Assembly (NCBI RefSeq): GCF_000002875.2
Contig: NC_009408.2
Span: 709,501-773,500 of the forward strand
Direction of reading: 5' to 3'
Length of the DNA: 64,000 nt
DNA from: Leishmania infantum JPCM5
Lineage: Eukaryota > Euglenozoa > Kinetoplastea > Trypanosomatida > Trypanosomatidae
This document shows positions 22,206-32,144 of this stretch, in pieces. The notes beneath the pieces are model-generated. The model searched no databases. It worked only from the letters and a program-made list of their open reading frames with translations, and was not told the DNA's origin. The position numbers and the translations under genes are program-made. Numbering within the stretch: the first letter of the stretch is position 1; each line of letters opens with the position of its first letter.

Positions 22206-23414
22206 CGGTATAGAGGAGGGGGAGGGGGCCGTGGAGGTGGTGGGGGGAGAAATGGAGAGGGAGATAGCGAGAAATCGCAATAGCGGCTATTGGGTGCGTG
22301 GGTGGGTAATGGAGGAAAGAAGGGGAAGGGGAGGGTGCTGAATGCATGAGAGTACTCGTAGAGGGGGTTCGCGCCCGGAAGAGGGGCAGGGGGGTGGTGG
22401 GAGGGCCGGAATCGGAATGCTGTGGAATAGGACAAGAAAAGCTGGGAGAGAGAACGCGCCGAAAAAGAAGGAGCACAGAGAGGCAGAGAGGTGTGCAACA
22501 GGGAAGCAACAGCAAAAGGGAGCAGGAGCGGAATGTGGAGGAGGGAGGCTGAGGAACGGAGGACAGGAGCACTACACTTCACTCCACAGTTGTGTGTGTG
22601 TGCTTGCTTGGCGAGGGGGAGGAACAAACAAACATGAACACACCAAAATACAAAAAAAAGCGGAGTCGCCCTCGCCCCCTTCCTCTCGGCCCTGCAGCAA
22701 ACGTGAGGTGACAGTGGTGTTGGCGGAGAGCAGCTCGAAACGACAGGACTGAAACAGGTGAGGGTGTGGGAGATCGAACCGAAAACCAAAAGGAAAGAAG
22801 GGAGAGGCAGAGGGAGAGTGAGATGAGGAAAGGGAGGGGAGGGCTGTGAGCGGCCAGCGAGGGAGGTGACGGCGTTGGGGGAGGGGCGGGGAAGAGGAAA
22901 GGGGAACGGCGGGTGAGCGAAAAAATACACAAGCGCGCGAGAGGGAGTTAGAGATGCTTACGTTGAGAAGAACATTCTTGTGCCGGTATATGTGTGTGTG
23001 TGTGTGTGTGGGGTGACGCTCTACAAGCATGCCAGAACTGCACCCACAAACGCACTTCTCTTCCTTGCTCCCCCCTTCCCTCCACACCCGAACCTCCCGG
23101 CTCTTCTGAAACTGAGAAAGACACACCTTTTTGGCGAACGAAGTCATGCGCGACGTGCGTTTGCGTGTGCGCCTCCGCTTAGACATTTTTGTCTGCACAA
23201 TGGACAACCTGCGAGAGAGAAGGAACGGAAAGAGTGGGAGGGGAGGAGGAAAGGAGAAACGTAAAGAGATGAACAATATCACCACCACTGCGATTCACAA
23301 GAACACAGCAGCAGTAGCAGCAGCCAAAGAAAGGAAGCAGCATACACGCAAACAGATTCGCTCCAGCACACATACACACGCGTGCGCGCGCACGAACGAC
23401 AAAGAAGCGGGGAA

Positions 23415-23459
23415 GGGAGGGTGGGTGGGCGGGTGAGTGGTGTTGGGGGGTGGTGGGGG
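23415..23459 (+). repeat. G-rich tract with multiple GGG runs
   Basis: Several GGG and longer G runs on the plus strand close to the 3' end of the smaller cyclin gene; meets the G-quadruplex pattern on the template strand. Confidence 0.65.
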
Positions 23460-23573
23460 CATACCCAATGCTGCCATACCAAACGTTTATAACAGCAACA
23501 GAAGAAAGTGCACACACTCAGACATAGGTGCGGCGCGGAGAGGGGGAGAGACGCACAAGCACACACAGCCATT

Positions 23574-23607
23574 TGTGTGTGTGTGTGTGTGCTTGTGTGT
23601 GTGTGTT
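23574..23607. repeat. (TG)n imperfect microsatellite
   Basis: TG dinucleotide run with a CT interruption, about 30 bases downstream of the smaller cyclin stop codon and therefore expected in its 3'UTR. Confidence 0.85.
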
Positions 23608-23638
23608 TGTCGGTGAGCATTGGAGGGAGGCCTATCAC

Positions 23639-25813
23639 CTACACACGGGGCTGATCTGGAGGTGGAGGTAAGCGTTGGCCTTGCGCAGCAACACCTATCA
23701 TACTCGCAGATCGCTCGCTGCGTCCGCTACGCACCACTGGTGGCAGAGCTATCCCCTCACGTGATGCGTGGGAAAAGGCTCGTCGAGTAGGGGTGCGATC
23801 ACTGTAGCTTATCACCATCGAACCAGCCCCGAAATCTTCAGCACTGGCGGTTATGCCCCGACTACTGCTGGTGGCTGCCCCGTTGTAGGCTGGAGCGGCG
23901 CAGACGTTGGGGGAGCTTTCATAGCCACCGCGGCCACCGTTGAGCGCCGCTGTGCAAAGGCCCGCCATTGTGCCGGTGCTCGCCGCCAGCAAGCGGCTCG
24001 GGCGGCCAGTGGCGTCCCACGAGGCGGCGGCTCCACAGCGAGGGGCGGAGAGTGAAATGCTGCGCGCTCGCTCATCGCCTCGTTCCTCCACCGCTACTAG
24101 CACCGTCGCCGAGTCCGGCGGAGTCTGGCCCGTCCACACCCCGTTGCTGCTTTGGTAGATGCTGTTGGTGTGTGTCGCTACACGAAGCATGTCTTCGCCG
24201 CTGGCGCCGCGCCCGGATAGGCCTCCCATGGCACCAAGCGCAGGAGACGAGCCACCGTTCGCTGCAACGTGCGGCACGTGTGGCAGGGCTGGTGAGTACG
24301 ACGTGCCGAGGGGGTGACGCCGAGCGGAGGTGGACGCTGACCCGCCGCGCGACGCAGGTGCGCGGGCTGGACCTATAGACTCCGTGTCTACCGATATGGA
24401 GCGCGCCGTCGACGCGCTCGGCGGAAAGGCTGGACGCGACGCCGACCGCAGAGGTGACACGCCGCTCTGCGAAGCTATCGATATGCTGTACTCGTTCTGC
24501 GAAAGGATGCTAGATCGACGGCTACGGGTGTTGCTGCCGTTGCAGCGCGCAAGGAATGGCCGCGTCGGCTGGTGCTGTACACCGGAGCGAGTCTCGACTG
24601 GCGTCTCCATGGCTGTCTCGATGCCCCAGTCGCTTGCCTCTTCACTCAAGTGAGCTGCCTGTAGGCGGAGCGGGCGACAGTACTCATCGAAGGTGTCGCG
24701 TGAGAAGTAGAGCCGGTTCTGCAACAGCTCCACCATGAGAAACTCCAGCGCGTTGAGGTCGTCGTTTGTGACACCGCCGACGACAGAAAAGTCGTGGTTG
24801 TTGAGTGTTCGCGTGTCCATGATCTTGCTTGCCATTCTGGTCGACGTGAGGAAGAGCTTGAACACGTTGTACGGGTGCAGGAGCATGCATGGGTGCATGC
24901 AGAGCAGCCGGTCCAGGTAGAGGCATCCGCACACCAGCACCGACGGAGAGACATAGGTGTACTTGACGATGCGCTTGAGGTAGTCGTGAACGGAGATGGC
25001 CGGAACCTCGCGGGTGGAGAAGGCGTTGAGTTCCGCCTGCGGGCTCGGCAAAGTCGCCTTGCCGCTGCCACTGCTGCTGCTGCCTGTCGTGTTCGCACAC
25101 GTGAGGCCACCGTTGACGCTCCCTCGTGGCGAGCGCTCGGCGTCAGTTGCGCCGTTCAGCGTGGTTGCTGAAGGCGAGGCTGGCGATGACACGTGCGCGG
25201 GTATCCCGTGCTTCTGCCGCAGCACCTCATGCGCCGCGATGGTGCAGTCGATTGCGTACGCCAGCCACGGAACAAGAAACCGGTATTCCTGCCCATGCTT
25301 CTCTTGCATCGTCTCGGACTCGTTCAGCAAGCGGCCCGAGCGCTTGCTGTGTCGCTGCGGCATGGACACGGACGGCGTAAGCGGAAAAAGGTCGACCGGC
25401 TCGTCCATCGTGGACGGCAAGGGTGGCAGCGTTGGAGTGGCGGACGGACTCAAAATTGTTGCGCCGGCGCACAGGCCATTCGCGCCACTGCTGTCCACGG
25501 TAGCGCTGGCTGCAGCCTCTTGGCCACGAGCGCCATAGAAGCCGCTCCCGGCAGCCGAGCCACTGTTGGGCGAAGTATGGAGACTGCTGTTGCACCCCGC
25601 TAAGCCAATCTGCATGGTAGACGGCTTGCGAAAAAAGTGGCAGATGAGCGGCTTCTCTATTTCGTCCACGCCGCGCGGCGGCACGGCGGGGGAGAGCCGC
25701 GGTGGGGAGTAGACTCTAGACGTATTGCCATCCTCGGTGTGGCTGCCGCTATGGTTGTTAGCGTCACCCGCGTGGTTGCGCCCGTTCTGCACCATTGTGT
25801 CTAGCGCACTCAT
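23639..25813 (-). CDS. PHO80-like cyclin
   Basis: Predicted 724 aa. The cyclin domain spans about residues 175-380: a first helix (YRFLVPWLAYAIDCTIAAHEVL), a Ser/Gly/Asn-rich insert of about 70 residues, then ISVHDYLKRIVKYTYVSPSV, CGCLYLDRLLCMHP, FLTSTRMASKIMDTRTLNNHDF and a final helix with LNALEFLMVELLQNRLYF. This is the P-type (PHO80/CYC2-like) cyclin signature; in trypanosomatids these pair with Cdc2-related kinases and act in cell-cycle or nutrient control. The tail of about 340 residues is Ser/Ala/Arg/Gly-rich and probably disordered. The ATG at 25813 gives MSALDTMVQ; the frame remains open upstream without an earlier ATG that is clearly better. A SIDER2-like element lies in the 3' flank. 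Which numbered CYC gene this is cannot be told here. Confidence 0.85.
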   Translation of the reverse strand: MSALDTMVQNGRNHAGDANNHSGSHTEDGNTSRVYSPPRLSPAVPPRGVDEIEKPLICHFFRKPSTMQIGLAGCNSSLHTSPNSGSAAGSGFYGARGQEAAASATVDSSGANGLCAGATILSPSATPTLPPLPSTMDEPVDLFPLTPSVSMPQRHSKRSGRLLNESETMQEKHGQEYRFLVPWLAYAIDCTIAAHEVLRQKHGIPAHVSSPASPSATTLNGATDAERSPRGSVNGGLTCANTTGSSSSGSGKATLPSPQAELNAFSTREVPAISVHDYLKRIVKYTYVSPSVLVCGCLYLDRLLCMHPCMLLHPYNVFKLFLTSTRMASKIMDTRTLNNHDFSVVGGVTNDDLNALEFLMVELLQNRLYFSRDTFDEYCRPLRLQAAHLSEEASDWGIETAMETPVETRSGVQHQPTRPFLARCNGSNTRSRRSSILSQNEYSISIASQSGVSPLRSASRPAFPPSASTARSISVDTESIGPARAPASRGGSASTSARRHPLGTSYSPALPHVPHVAANGGSSPALGAMGGLSGRGASGEDMLRVATHTNSIYQSSNGVWTGQTPPDSATVLVAVEERGDERARSISLSAPRCGAAASWDATGRPSRLLAASTGTMAGLCTAALNGGRGGYESSPNVCAAPAYNGAATSSSRGITASAEDFGAGSMVISYSDRTPTRRAFSHASREGIALPPVVRSGRSERSASMIGVAAQGQRLPPPPDQPRV

Positions 25814-26450
25814 TGCACAGCACCGAAACCGATAAAATCGGCAGAGAGAAAGGACACTCCTCACTCTCTTCTCGTCCACAGAGAAGGTAGAGGGAATACG
25901 GTCACCGCCTGCTGGGAGAAGGTGGGAAGGGTAAGGGGGGAGGGTCTCGATCAACAAGATGTCGGCGTACACACCACCACGCGAAACGAGAGAGAGGAGT
26001 CGCTGCACCAATCCTAAGGGGTATCAAGAGAGTCGCGTGTGCTCAAGCGTGATGCTCAGAGAATGCTGCAATCTCCAAGGGTGCTGCGCAGCCCTTAGCA
26101 AAACAATGGATATCCGTATGGACGTGTATGCGTGTGTGGTGACTGGAGAGAGAGGAGGGGGTGAGGTGGGGGGGAGGGAAGGGAAGAGGTGGCTCGGAGA
26201 GAGCGTGCGCCGTTTCCCGCCGGACTACAGAGAGACAATAACAAGGCACCACCACTGACACGGACACGCGGGAAGGGTGATGCAAGACGGGGATGCAAGG
26301 CGTGAGGAAGGAGTAAAGGCGGGAGGGTAGGGGGGTGGAGGAAAAAAGACGGAGGAGAGGAAAGAGGAGCAGGACAAAACAGAGAGCAAAACGCACAGCA
26401 AGAAAGATGTACGCGCGGTGGTGGTGTTGAGGGGGTGAGAAGGCGTGTGT

Positions 26451-26452
<2 letters not shown>

Positions 26453-26485
<33 letters not shown>
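26453..26485. repeat. (GT)n microsatellite, 33 bases
   Basis: Uninterrupted GT dinucleotide run in the spacer upstream of the smaller cyclin gene. Confidence 0.92.
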
Positions 26486-26486
<1 letters not shown>

Positions 26487-27047
26487 CTGTGGCGGCGGTG
26501 GGGAGTGGCAACTTGCTACAAGGAACCAAGAGAACCAGAAAGTACAAGGAGGGGAGGTGGTGTGGGGGGGGAGGGGAAGGGGGAGAATGATGTGTGGGTG
26601 AGAAGCGGTGATGGATGGATGGGGGGGCGGTAAATGAACGTGAGGTGCGAATAGCAAAGCTGCCGCGCTGCCGACACTGGAGAAGGGGGAGGACGAACAG
26701 CAAATGAAAAATGTCAAACACCACACACAGAGAGAGAAAAGGGGATACAGGAAGAAAGGTGAAGCCGGCGTCACCGACACGTGATCACACACGCACTAGA
26801 GAGCGAGCGAGCGAGAGAGAAGGGAGAAGGAGCGAAGGTGTGGGTGGATGCTATGCGAGAGAACAACAAATGAACTATAACATTCACATGGGAGCAATTT
26901 ACGTGACTGGCACGTGACAGGGATGGTGTTCGCGAGACGAGGAGGAGGGCGATGATGATGTAGAAAGAAACAAAACAGAAGGCGTACACACACAAAGGAT
27001 TTAAGACGGAAGAGCACTCACAAGAACACGCGTGTGTGTGTGTGCGC

Positions 27048-27131
27048 NCNNNNNNNNNNNNNNNNNNNNNNNNNNNNNNNNNNNNNNNNGNTNNGNNGTC
27101 NNCGCGANNNANATNATGTGGNGGGGTGNNN
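27048..27131. other. Assembly gap or unresolved bases
   Basis: Eighty-four positions consisting mostly of N with scattered called bases. It directly follows a GT run, which suggests a sequencing failure at a repeat rather than a sized scaffold gap. True length and content are unknown. Confidence 0.97.
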
Positions 27132-27683
27132 GCGCCCGCCCCTCGCCCGAGTGAGATTTCATGCACATTGTGACCTGATTAACCCAGTAGAGCATACGCG
27201 AACAGGATGAGCACGTACCGTCTTATGTCACGCTCGCTCGCCCTGCAGTGAGTGTGTCATGCCGTCCTCTTGCCGCTGATACGGCGGTGTCGACAACGCC
27301 ATCCCCAAGGGTAGGGGGGCGCCTGGCTAGAGAGAAGGATATGTACGCCACCACGCCAGAGATGACGTCCTCCTTCATCACTCTTTACGTCACCCTCTCT
27401 GTATGACGCCCGAGTCAGACGATGGGGGTGGGGAGAGGTTCAGCACACGCTACATCAGCGCCAAAGCCCTGATGATTCACAGTTCCCTTGCTTTACACCT
27501 GTCGTTCACTCGTCTTTGGGTGTTTGCCTTGCTGGGTTTGCGGGTGCGTTTGCTCACATTGCTGCACATGTGGAAACAACGGAGGAGGCCAAATTATGGA
27601 GCAAACTCATCATAAAGAGCGCCAACGCAAACGCGAGCACGCACACACGCACGTGTACGAGAATCGCTCTCGTCCTCTTTCCT

Positions 27684-30170
27684 TCAAGAGGCGATTGGGT
27701 GGCCGACTTGAGCCAACAGCCACGCAGCCGTCGACTGGCCCTCGACGCGAGCGCCGGTGGCAATCCCCTTCAGTGAGGGCGTTAACGATTTGAGCACCTG
27801 GGCCACTACCGCAGCGCGCCACGCAGTCGGCGACGGTGGGGAGTACAGCAAGAGTGACCGCAGCGATCGTAGAGTGTCGCGCACTACTGGCGAGTCGTTG
27901 CGCTCCACTACAAACAAAACGGCGCTCTGCTGCACAACGGCGACGGCCAGCCGCTCGGCAAGGCCCGCGAACCCCGCCGTCGCTAGGCTCGACCCCGGGG
28001 AACACAGGGCTACCGTCACGTTGCGGAGGAGTGCAGCCGTAGCAGCTCGGCAGTTGGTGCGCATGGTAGCGGGCGTGTCGCTCGTGATCAGCTTCGTCAT
28101 GGACGGCAGCGACGCCGTCAACCACACCAGCATCTCCTGCGCGTCTTCAGTCATGGTCGACGCTTGCACACGCACGTCACACAAGCGGCCAAACACGGAC
28201 GCGGCAAGCCGCAGAGCCACCATCCACTCGGCCGCCGACGTTGGCAGCTGCGGGGGTTGTGGTGCTTTAGAGCCCCAGACGGTATTCAGCTTTGCCAGCG
28301 TCTCTCCGACGATCTCGGGCTTATCAACGGTGGCGGTGAGCATATAGCGCAGAGCGTCCGTTGCGGGAAAGCGAAGCCCAGCCGGTAGCGCGGCGTACAG
28401 GCTGAGAAGACCTGAGCACGTGGCGGATGGATCACTGGCGTTCGGCGACACCGCCTCGACGGTGTGGTGGAACTGCGTGTGCTCCGGCAAGAGTGTGTTC
28501 ACCTTCGTCTGCGCAGCTGCAGCGTTGAAGGTGTCAAAGAGCTGCGGCACTTCCCACGCAGGAAGAAGACTGTCAGTCTCTGCTGGCGGCGCCGGAGAGG
28601 CTGCTGCTGCAAATGGCGCGGGTGCTGCAGCGCCACCAGAGTCGGAGGCACGTCTGGTACCCTCCAAGCCCGGAATACGCGAAAGATCTTCTGGCGACAC
28701 ATGCGCCATAAGAAAGTTTTGAATCTCCTCCTGTGAGTCTTGCGCAACAACGCCAGCGTGGTCCTGGATGAAGCGCTTTGCCGTCTCTACAACACTGTCA
28801 CCGACATTGTAGGGCAGCTTCAGCATGCGACCCTCAACATTCACGTCGAAAAGGTAATCGTACGATTGCCCGTTGTAGAAGTGCTTCTCGCGTTGTTGCT
28901 CCGAAGCGCCTGTGTAGTGCTGAGCGTCTGGCCCTGCAACGACAACACCGATCTTCTCCCACTGACTGGCACTCCACACATATAACTCCACCTCGCCCTT
29001 CTCATTGCGGGCGAAGAGGCGTTCGCCCTCCAGCGTGCCGCGGCGCTGCGCAATCTCGTGCGTGAACGGCATCGACTCCACATCGAGGCCGCCACTGGCG
29101 GCAGCAGCGCTGCTGGATTTGGCGATTTTGACATCCACAGTCTGGGAGGAGACCGCCGTCTCCAAGGCTTCCAGCTTCTCGATGGACGCCATGTGGCCAT
29201 AGTCGCGGGTCCATACGCGCACGGTATGATCTGAACCACCAGAGAGCAGCCTGCCGTCCGATGTTGGCGCCACACTCCACACGACGCAGGGGTGCTGAAT
29301 GACTTGCACGGTGAACAGCTTACCATCAGCGCTGCTTGAACGCCATACGCGCACTGTGCGATCTTCCGAGGCAGTGTACAGCTCTGACAGAGCAGGAGAC
29401 CAACTGATGGAGTAGATCAGTGAGTCATGGCCGTCCAATACTTGAAGAGAACAGTCAGTGCCGATGCTCCACAATCGTACCGTGCAATCGTTCCCTGCCG
29501 ACGCGAAGCGGGTGCTGTCGACCGCACAAATGCACTGCACAACATCCCGGTGACCAAAGAAAATCTGTATGGTCCTTCCCGTCAAAGCATCCCAGGCGTG
29601 AATCGTCTTGTCGCCAGAGCCAGACACGATTGTCGAGGTGTTTGTCAGTTGCGCCACACCACGGATGGCCGTGGCGTGCTTGTCGTAAAGTTGTTTCGGC
29701 TGTCCACTTTTGTGATCGAAAATAAGGATCATCCCACCCCAATCACCAGAAATAATATCGCCAGCAAGCGCATCCTCCACCTCTGTGTCGACACTGCCGG
29801 GAGTGAAATGCATGATGGCACCGCAACAAGCGCCACTGTTGTGCCCATCTAACACGGCTTCTACCGCGGACGACTCGGCATTCCACAGTGCCACATGCTT
29901 ATCATTTGATCCGGTGACAACGCACGACTCGTGATCCAGAAGCTCTACACCAGGATGAAATAGAACGTAGTTGACAAACGCGGTATGACCAACAAAGGTC
30001 AGACCGTCCTCTACAGTGTCCCCTGACGTCGGAACAGTGGACAACTTCGCTGTGTTGTCGCGCGACGCTGTGAAGACAGCCGACGGATCATGAGGTGAGG
30101 AGCTGACAAAGCGAACATCAGAGGTGTGCGCCCGTCCGTCTGCCTGAAGAATAAACGCTTCGTCACACAT
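27684..30170 (-). CDS. PLAA/Doa1 (Ufd3) homologue
   Basis: Predicted 828 aa. Residues 1-340 form about seven WD40 repeats: repeated GH...SGSxDKT/V..W units such as VSGSGDKTIHAWD, SAGNDCTVRLW, TASEDRTVRVW and SGGSDHTVRVW. Next comes a PFU domain (about 370-500; seen SYDYLFDVNVEG, LKLPYNVGDS, AKRFIQDHAGV, EEIQNFLMAH), then an Ala/Pro-rich linker and a helical C-terminal PUL domain (about 560-828). WD40-PFU-PUL is the order of PLAA/Doa1, a ubiquitin-binding cofactor of Cdc48/p97 (VCP) that acts in ubiquitin homeostasis, sorting and mitochondrial quality control. Length is close to the human protein. The ATG at 30170 (MCDEAFILQADG) is used; codons before it start at a non-ATG. A plausible splice AG lies at 30189-30188. 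Confidence 0.93.
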   Translation of the reverse strand: MCDEAFILQADGRAHTSDVRFVSSSPHDPSAVFTASRDNTAKLSTVPTSGDTVEDGLTFVGHTAFVNYVLFHPGVELLDHESCVVTGSNDKHVALWNAESSAVEAVLDGHNSGACCGAIMHFTPGSVDTEVEDALAGDIISGDWGGMILIFDHKSGQPKQLYDKHATAIRGVAQLTNTSTIVSGSGDKTIHAWDALTGRTIQIFFGHRDVVQCICAVDSTRFASAGNDCTVRLWSIGTDCSLQVLDGHDSLIYSISWSPALSELYTASEDRTVRVWRSSSADGKLFTVQVIQHPCVVWSVAPTSDGRLLSGGSDHTVRVWTRDYGHMASIEKLEALETAVSSQTVDVKIAKSSSAAAASGGLDVESMPFTHEIAQRRGTLEGERLFARNEKGEVELYVWSASQWEKIGVVVAGPDAQHYTGASEQQREKHFYNGQSYDYLFDVNVEGRMLKLPYNVGDSVVETAKRFIQDHAGVVAQDSQEEIQNFLMAHVSPEDLSRIPGLEGTRRASDSGGAAAPAPFAAAASPAPPAETDSLLPAWEVPQLFDTFNAAAAQTKVNTLLPEHTQFHHTVEAVSPNASDPSATCSGLLSLYAALPAGLRFPATDALRYMLTATVDKPEIVGETLAKLNTVWGSKAPQPPQLPTSAAEWMVALRLAASVFGRLCDVRVQASTMTEDAQEMLVWLTASLPSMTKLITSDTPATMRTNCRAATAALLRNVTVALCSPGSSLATAGFAGLAERLAVAVVQQSAVLFVVERNDSPVVRDTLRSLRSLLLYSPPSPTAWRAAVVAQVLKSLTPSLKGIATGARVEGQSTAAWLLAQVGHPIAS

Positions 30171-30686
30171 GCTTGCGACTGAAGATGCTTGGAGAAGCAA
30201 GCGGAAATGAATAATCGTGCACCAGCTAGAAGGGCTCGACGAAGTACCACGGACGCCAAGAGAGAAAAAAGAGGGAATTCTGAGAAGAGGTGGTAAAGCG
30301 CACCTTCAAAGCTAACCACAAAGAAGAGACGACGCGAATAGCAAAAACCGTGCAAACAACAACAAAAGCCGTGCCCGCTGCTGAGGATAAATAGCAGCGT
30401 CAATACAGCAAAAAAAAAGGAGAGAAAGATAATAGAGAGGCATCGGAGCATTGGCCTGCTAGCTGGCGTGTATGCGTGGGGAGAGGACAGTCTCAAAACA
30501 AATGCTTCGTAGCATTCAGCATAGTAGGAAGGCCAAGGCCGACGGAGGCTTCGTAAAGACCTAATAATACCTTTTTTTTTCGTCCAGCGCTCAGCGGGTG
30601 GAGCAGCAGTAATGCTTAGGAGACTTTGTTTCGACAGAGCGACAAATGGCAGCAGTGAGAACGGAATCATTCTGTGCAATTCAAAG
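30171..30686. other. Spacer upstream of the PLAA gene
   Basis: About 520 bases between the PTAR1-like gene (stop at 30687) and the PLAA-like start. It is less repetitive than the left half and A-rich in places (A run near 30410, T run at 30571-30580). A short pyrimidine tract and AG lie about 20 bases before the PLAA start. I see nothing else. Confidence 0.6.
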
Positions 30687-32144
30687 TCACTTACACGAAG
30701 ATGTATTCCTGAGAAGCGAAGCGAGCTGACATCCGTAGCGAGAAGCGTTGAAAGAAGTCCACGCAGACGAACCAGAGGATTCTGACCACGAGTAAGGGAG
30801 AGCCGACACCGGAGATAGAAGCGCATCAATGCCGTCTACGAGATGGAGTCCAACATACGTGGAGGCCCATCTCAGCTCATCTTCAGCGCTCCATAGCGAA
30901 AGCACCGTGTTCTGCGGTGATCGCGTACATGCCCATTGAATCAAGCCTAGGCGAAGGTGCCACATGCACTCATGCCCCTTTTCGCTGTGTCGTCGGATTT
31001 CAGTTTGGGTAAACACCATAAGGTTTCTCCACAACGCCGGCGCGAGTGCGGTTCTTGGGCAGCCCTCGCCGACGCGCGTTCCGTTCTCGCCCTCTTTGCC
31101 TACGTTGAAGTGTTCCTTAGTCCCACTCCTGTGTAGTTCACCGGCAGCTTGGTGGGGATCTTCCATTACTGACCCTGCTTCGGAGATAGATGAATCACCC
31201 TTCCCGTCGAGAGCGTCTTGTTCTTGAAGAAGAAATAGCAGGTACGACGTAGCCGAGCTATCACCATTGTGCTCTCTGATAAACTCAATGACTTGCTCGC
31301 TATCCATTTGAATGGCGACACGTGCACAATCCCATCTCGCGCAGACCTTTGACGGATTTGCATGCAGGGATCGAAATCTAAGCCGGCGGTAATGCCAAGC
31401 GTTGTAGTTCATGGGATGTGTGTGTGCGGCCATAAAAAACAGCTGGTCGTCTTGTGCTTCAAACTTAAGAATAGGCAAGGCAGTTTCCTCGCCTTCTTTA
31501 GGGCCGTCGATGAGAAGTCCGCAGCCACACATGTTGGAGCAGAGCCATTGTCGATACTCCCACAACGACTTCAGCTTTGGGCAAAGGCTCAAAAAAAGAT
31601 CCAAGAGAACAAACTCTTTCATCGCATGATGCAACTTTTGGCCGCTCTCTGCTTTGCTCTCTGTGGTGAAGCACGTTTCGCGCAGCCAGCGTCGACGAAG
31701 CGATACGAAAATGTCGTGTTGAGGGATACACGCCCATGCTAAAGCGACGACTGTGGGCGGCAAGTCGCTAAGCATCGCGCGTGTCACATGCGGACTGTTG
31801 TCGAGGCTGTCCGGTGATCGACTGAAACCGTCGGCAACGCTTGATAGCGGGTCTTTTGCTCTTTCAAAGGAGCTCACAAAAAAGGCTTTCATGGCAGCAA
31901 CAACGCGTCTGTCCACGAGAACAGGAAAGTCGGTAAACTTTGTCGTGCTTGCTGCTACGCAGGGAATCTCAGCCAAACAGGCGACTCTGTTCGACTCTAG
32001 CGGTTGCTGAGAGAAGCCGAATGCCGCCCTGATTGGTGGCGCACCGGGTGCTTGAATGCTCTGCAAGTATAGGTCGGCAGCAGCATCCAGAATTTGGTCA
32101 AGCTCTTTTGCCGCATCCGCGATAATGGTGTAACCGGATTCCAT
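30687..32144 (-). CDS. PTAR1-like prenyltransferase alpha-repeat protein
   Basis: Predicted 485 aa. Four degenerate protein prenyltransferase alpha-subunit repeats can be recognised in order: a divergent one ending FVSLRRRWLRE, one with CPKLKSLWEYRQWLC, one with HPMNYNAWHYRRLRFRSL, and one with DSSATSYLLFLLQEQ. Their spacing and the NYNAWxxR motif resemble PTAR1, the alpha-type subunit that pairs with RabGGTase beta to form geranylgeranyltransferase III, more than the canonical FTase/GGTase-I alpha, which has tighter and more numerous repeats. The predicted role is therefore as partner in prenylation of selected proteins; this is inference. ATG 32144 (MESGYTII) is the first ATG in the frame; 77 codons upstream are open but have no ATG. 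Between the repeats is a non-conserved acidic/Ser linker. Codon use is less GC-biased than in its neighbours. Confidence 0.65.
   Translation of the reverse strand: MESGYTIIADAAKELDQILDAAADLYLQSIQAPGAPPIRAAFGFSQQPLESNRVACLAEIPCVAASTTKFTDFPVLVDRRVVAAMKAFFVSSFERAKDPLSSVADGFSRSPDSLDNSPHVTRAMLSDLPPTVVALAWACIPQHDIFVSLRRRWLRETCFTTESKAESGQKLHHAMKEFVLLDLFLSLCPKLKSLWEYRQWLCSNMCGCGLLIDGPKEGEETALPILKFEAQDDQLFFMAAHTHPMNYNAWHYRRLRFRSLHANPSKVCARWDCARVAIQMDSEQVIEFIREHNGDSSATSYLLFLLQEQDALDGKGDSSISEAGSVMEDPHQAAGELHRSGTKEHFNVGKEGENGTRVGEGCPRTALAPALWRNLMVFTQTEIRRHSEKGHECMWHLRLGLIQWACTRSPQNTVLSLWSAEDELRWASTYVGLHLVDGIDALLSPVSALPYSWSESSGSSAWTSFNASRYGCQLASLLRNTSSCK

Larger units (their letters stand above)
13187..23638. 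other. 10.4 kb gene-poor spacer between two cyclin genes
   Basis: This is the longest gene-free stretch in the window. It should carry the 3'UTR of the smaller cyclin on its right and the splice region of the larger cyclin on its left. It is mostly purine-rich on the plus strand with many GT/CA runs, poly-G runs and G4-type tracts, and a SIDER2-like element with an older remnant at 21464-22205. Islands of the opposite polarity (pyrimidine-rich on plus) occur near 15400-15960, 18120-18400 and 19590-19735. Frames of up to 350 codons (for example 16166-17218) encode only Ser/Leu/Cys/Pro strings. I see no tRNA, spliced-leader or rRNA sequence; snoRNAs or long non-coding RNAs cannot be excluded by eye. 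Confidence 0.55.
25814..27683. other. Spacer between the PLAA gene and the smaller cyclin, with gap
   Basis: It contains the 3'UTR of the PLAA-like gene on its right and the splice region of the cyclin on its left. There is a 33-base GT run (26453-26485), G-rich plus-strand tracts at 26550-26600, and an unresolved stretch at 27048-27131. The part from 27132 to 27683 is of mixed composition, unlike the purine-rich left part. No gene or RNA gene was recognised. Confidence 0.6.
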
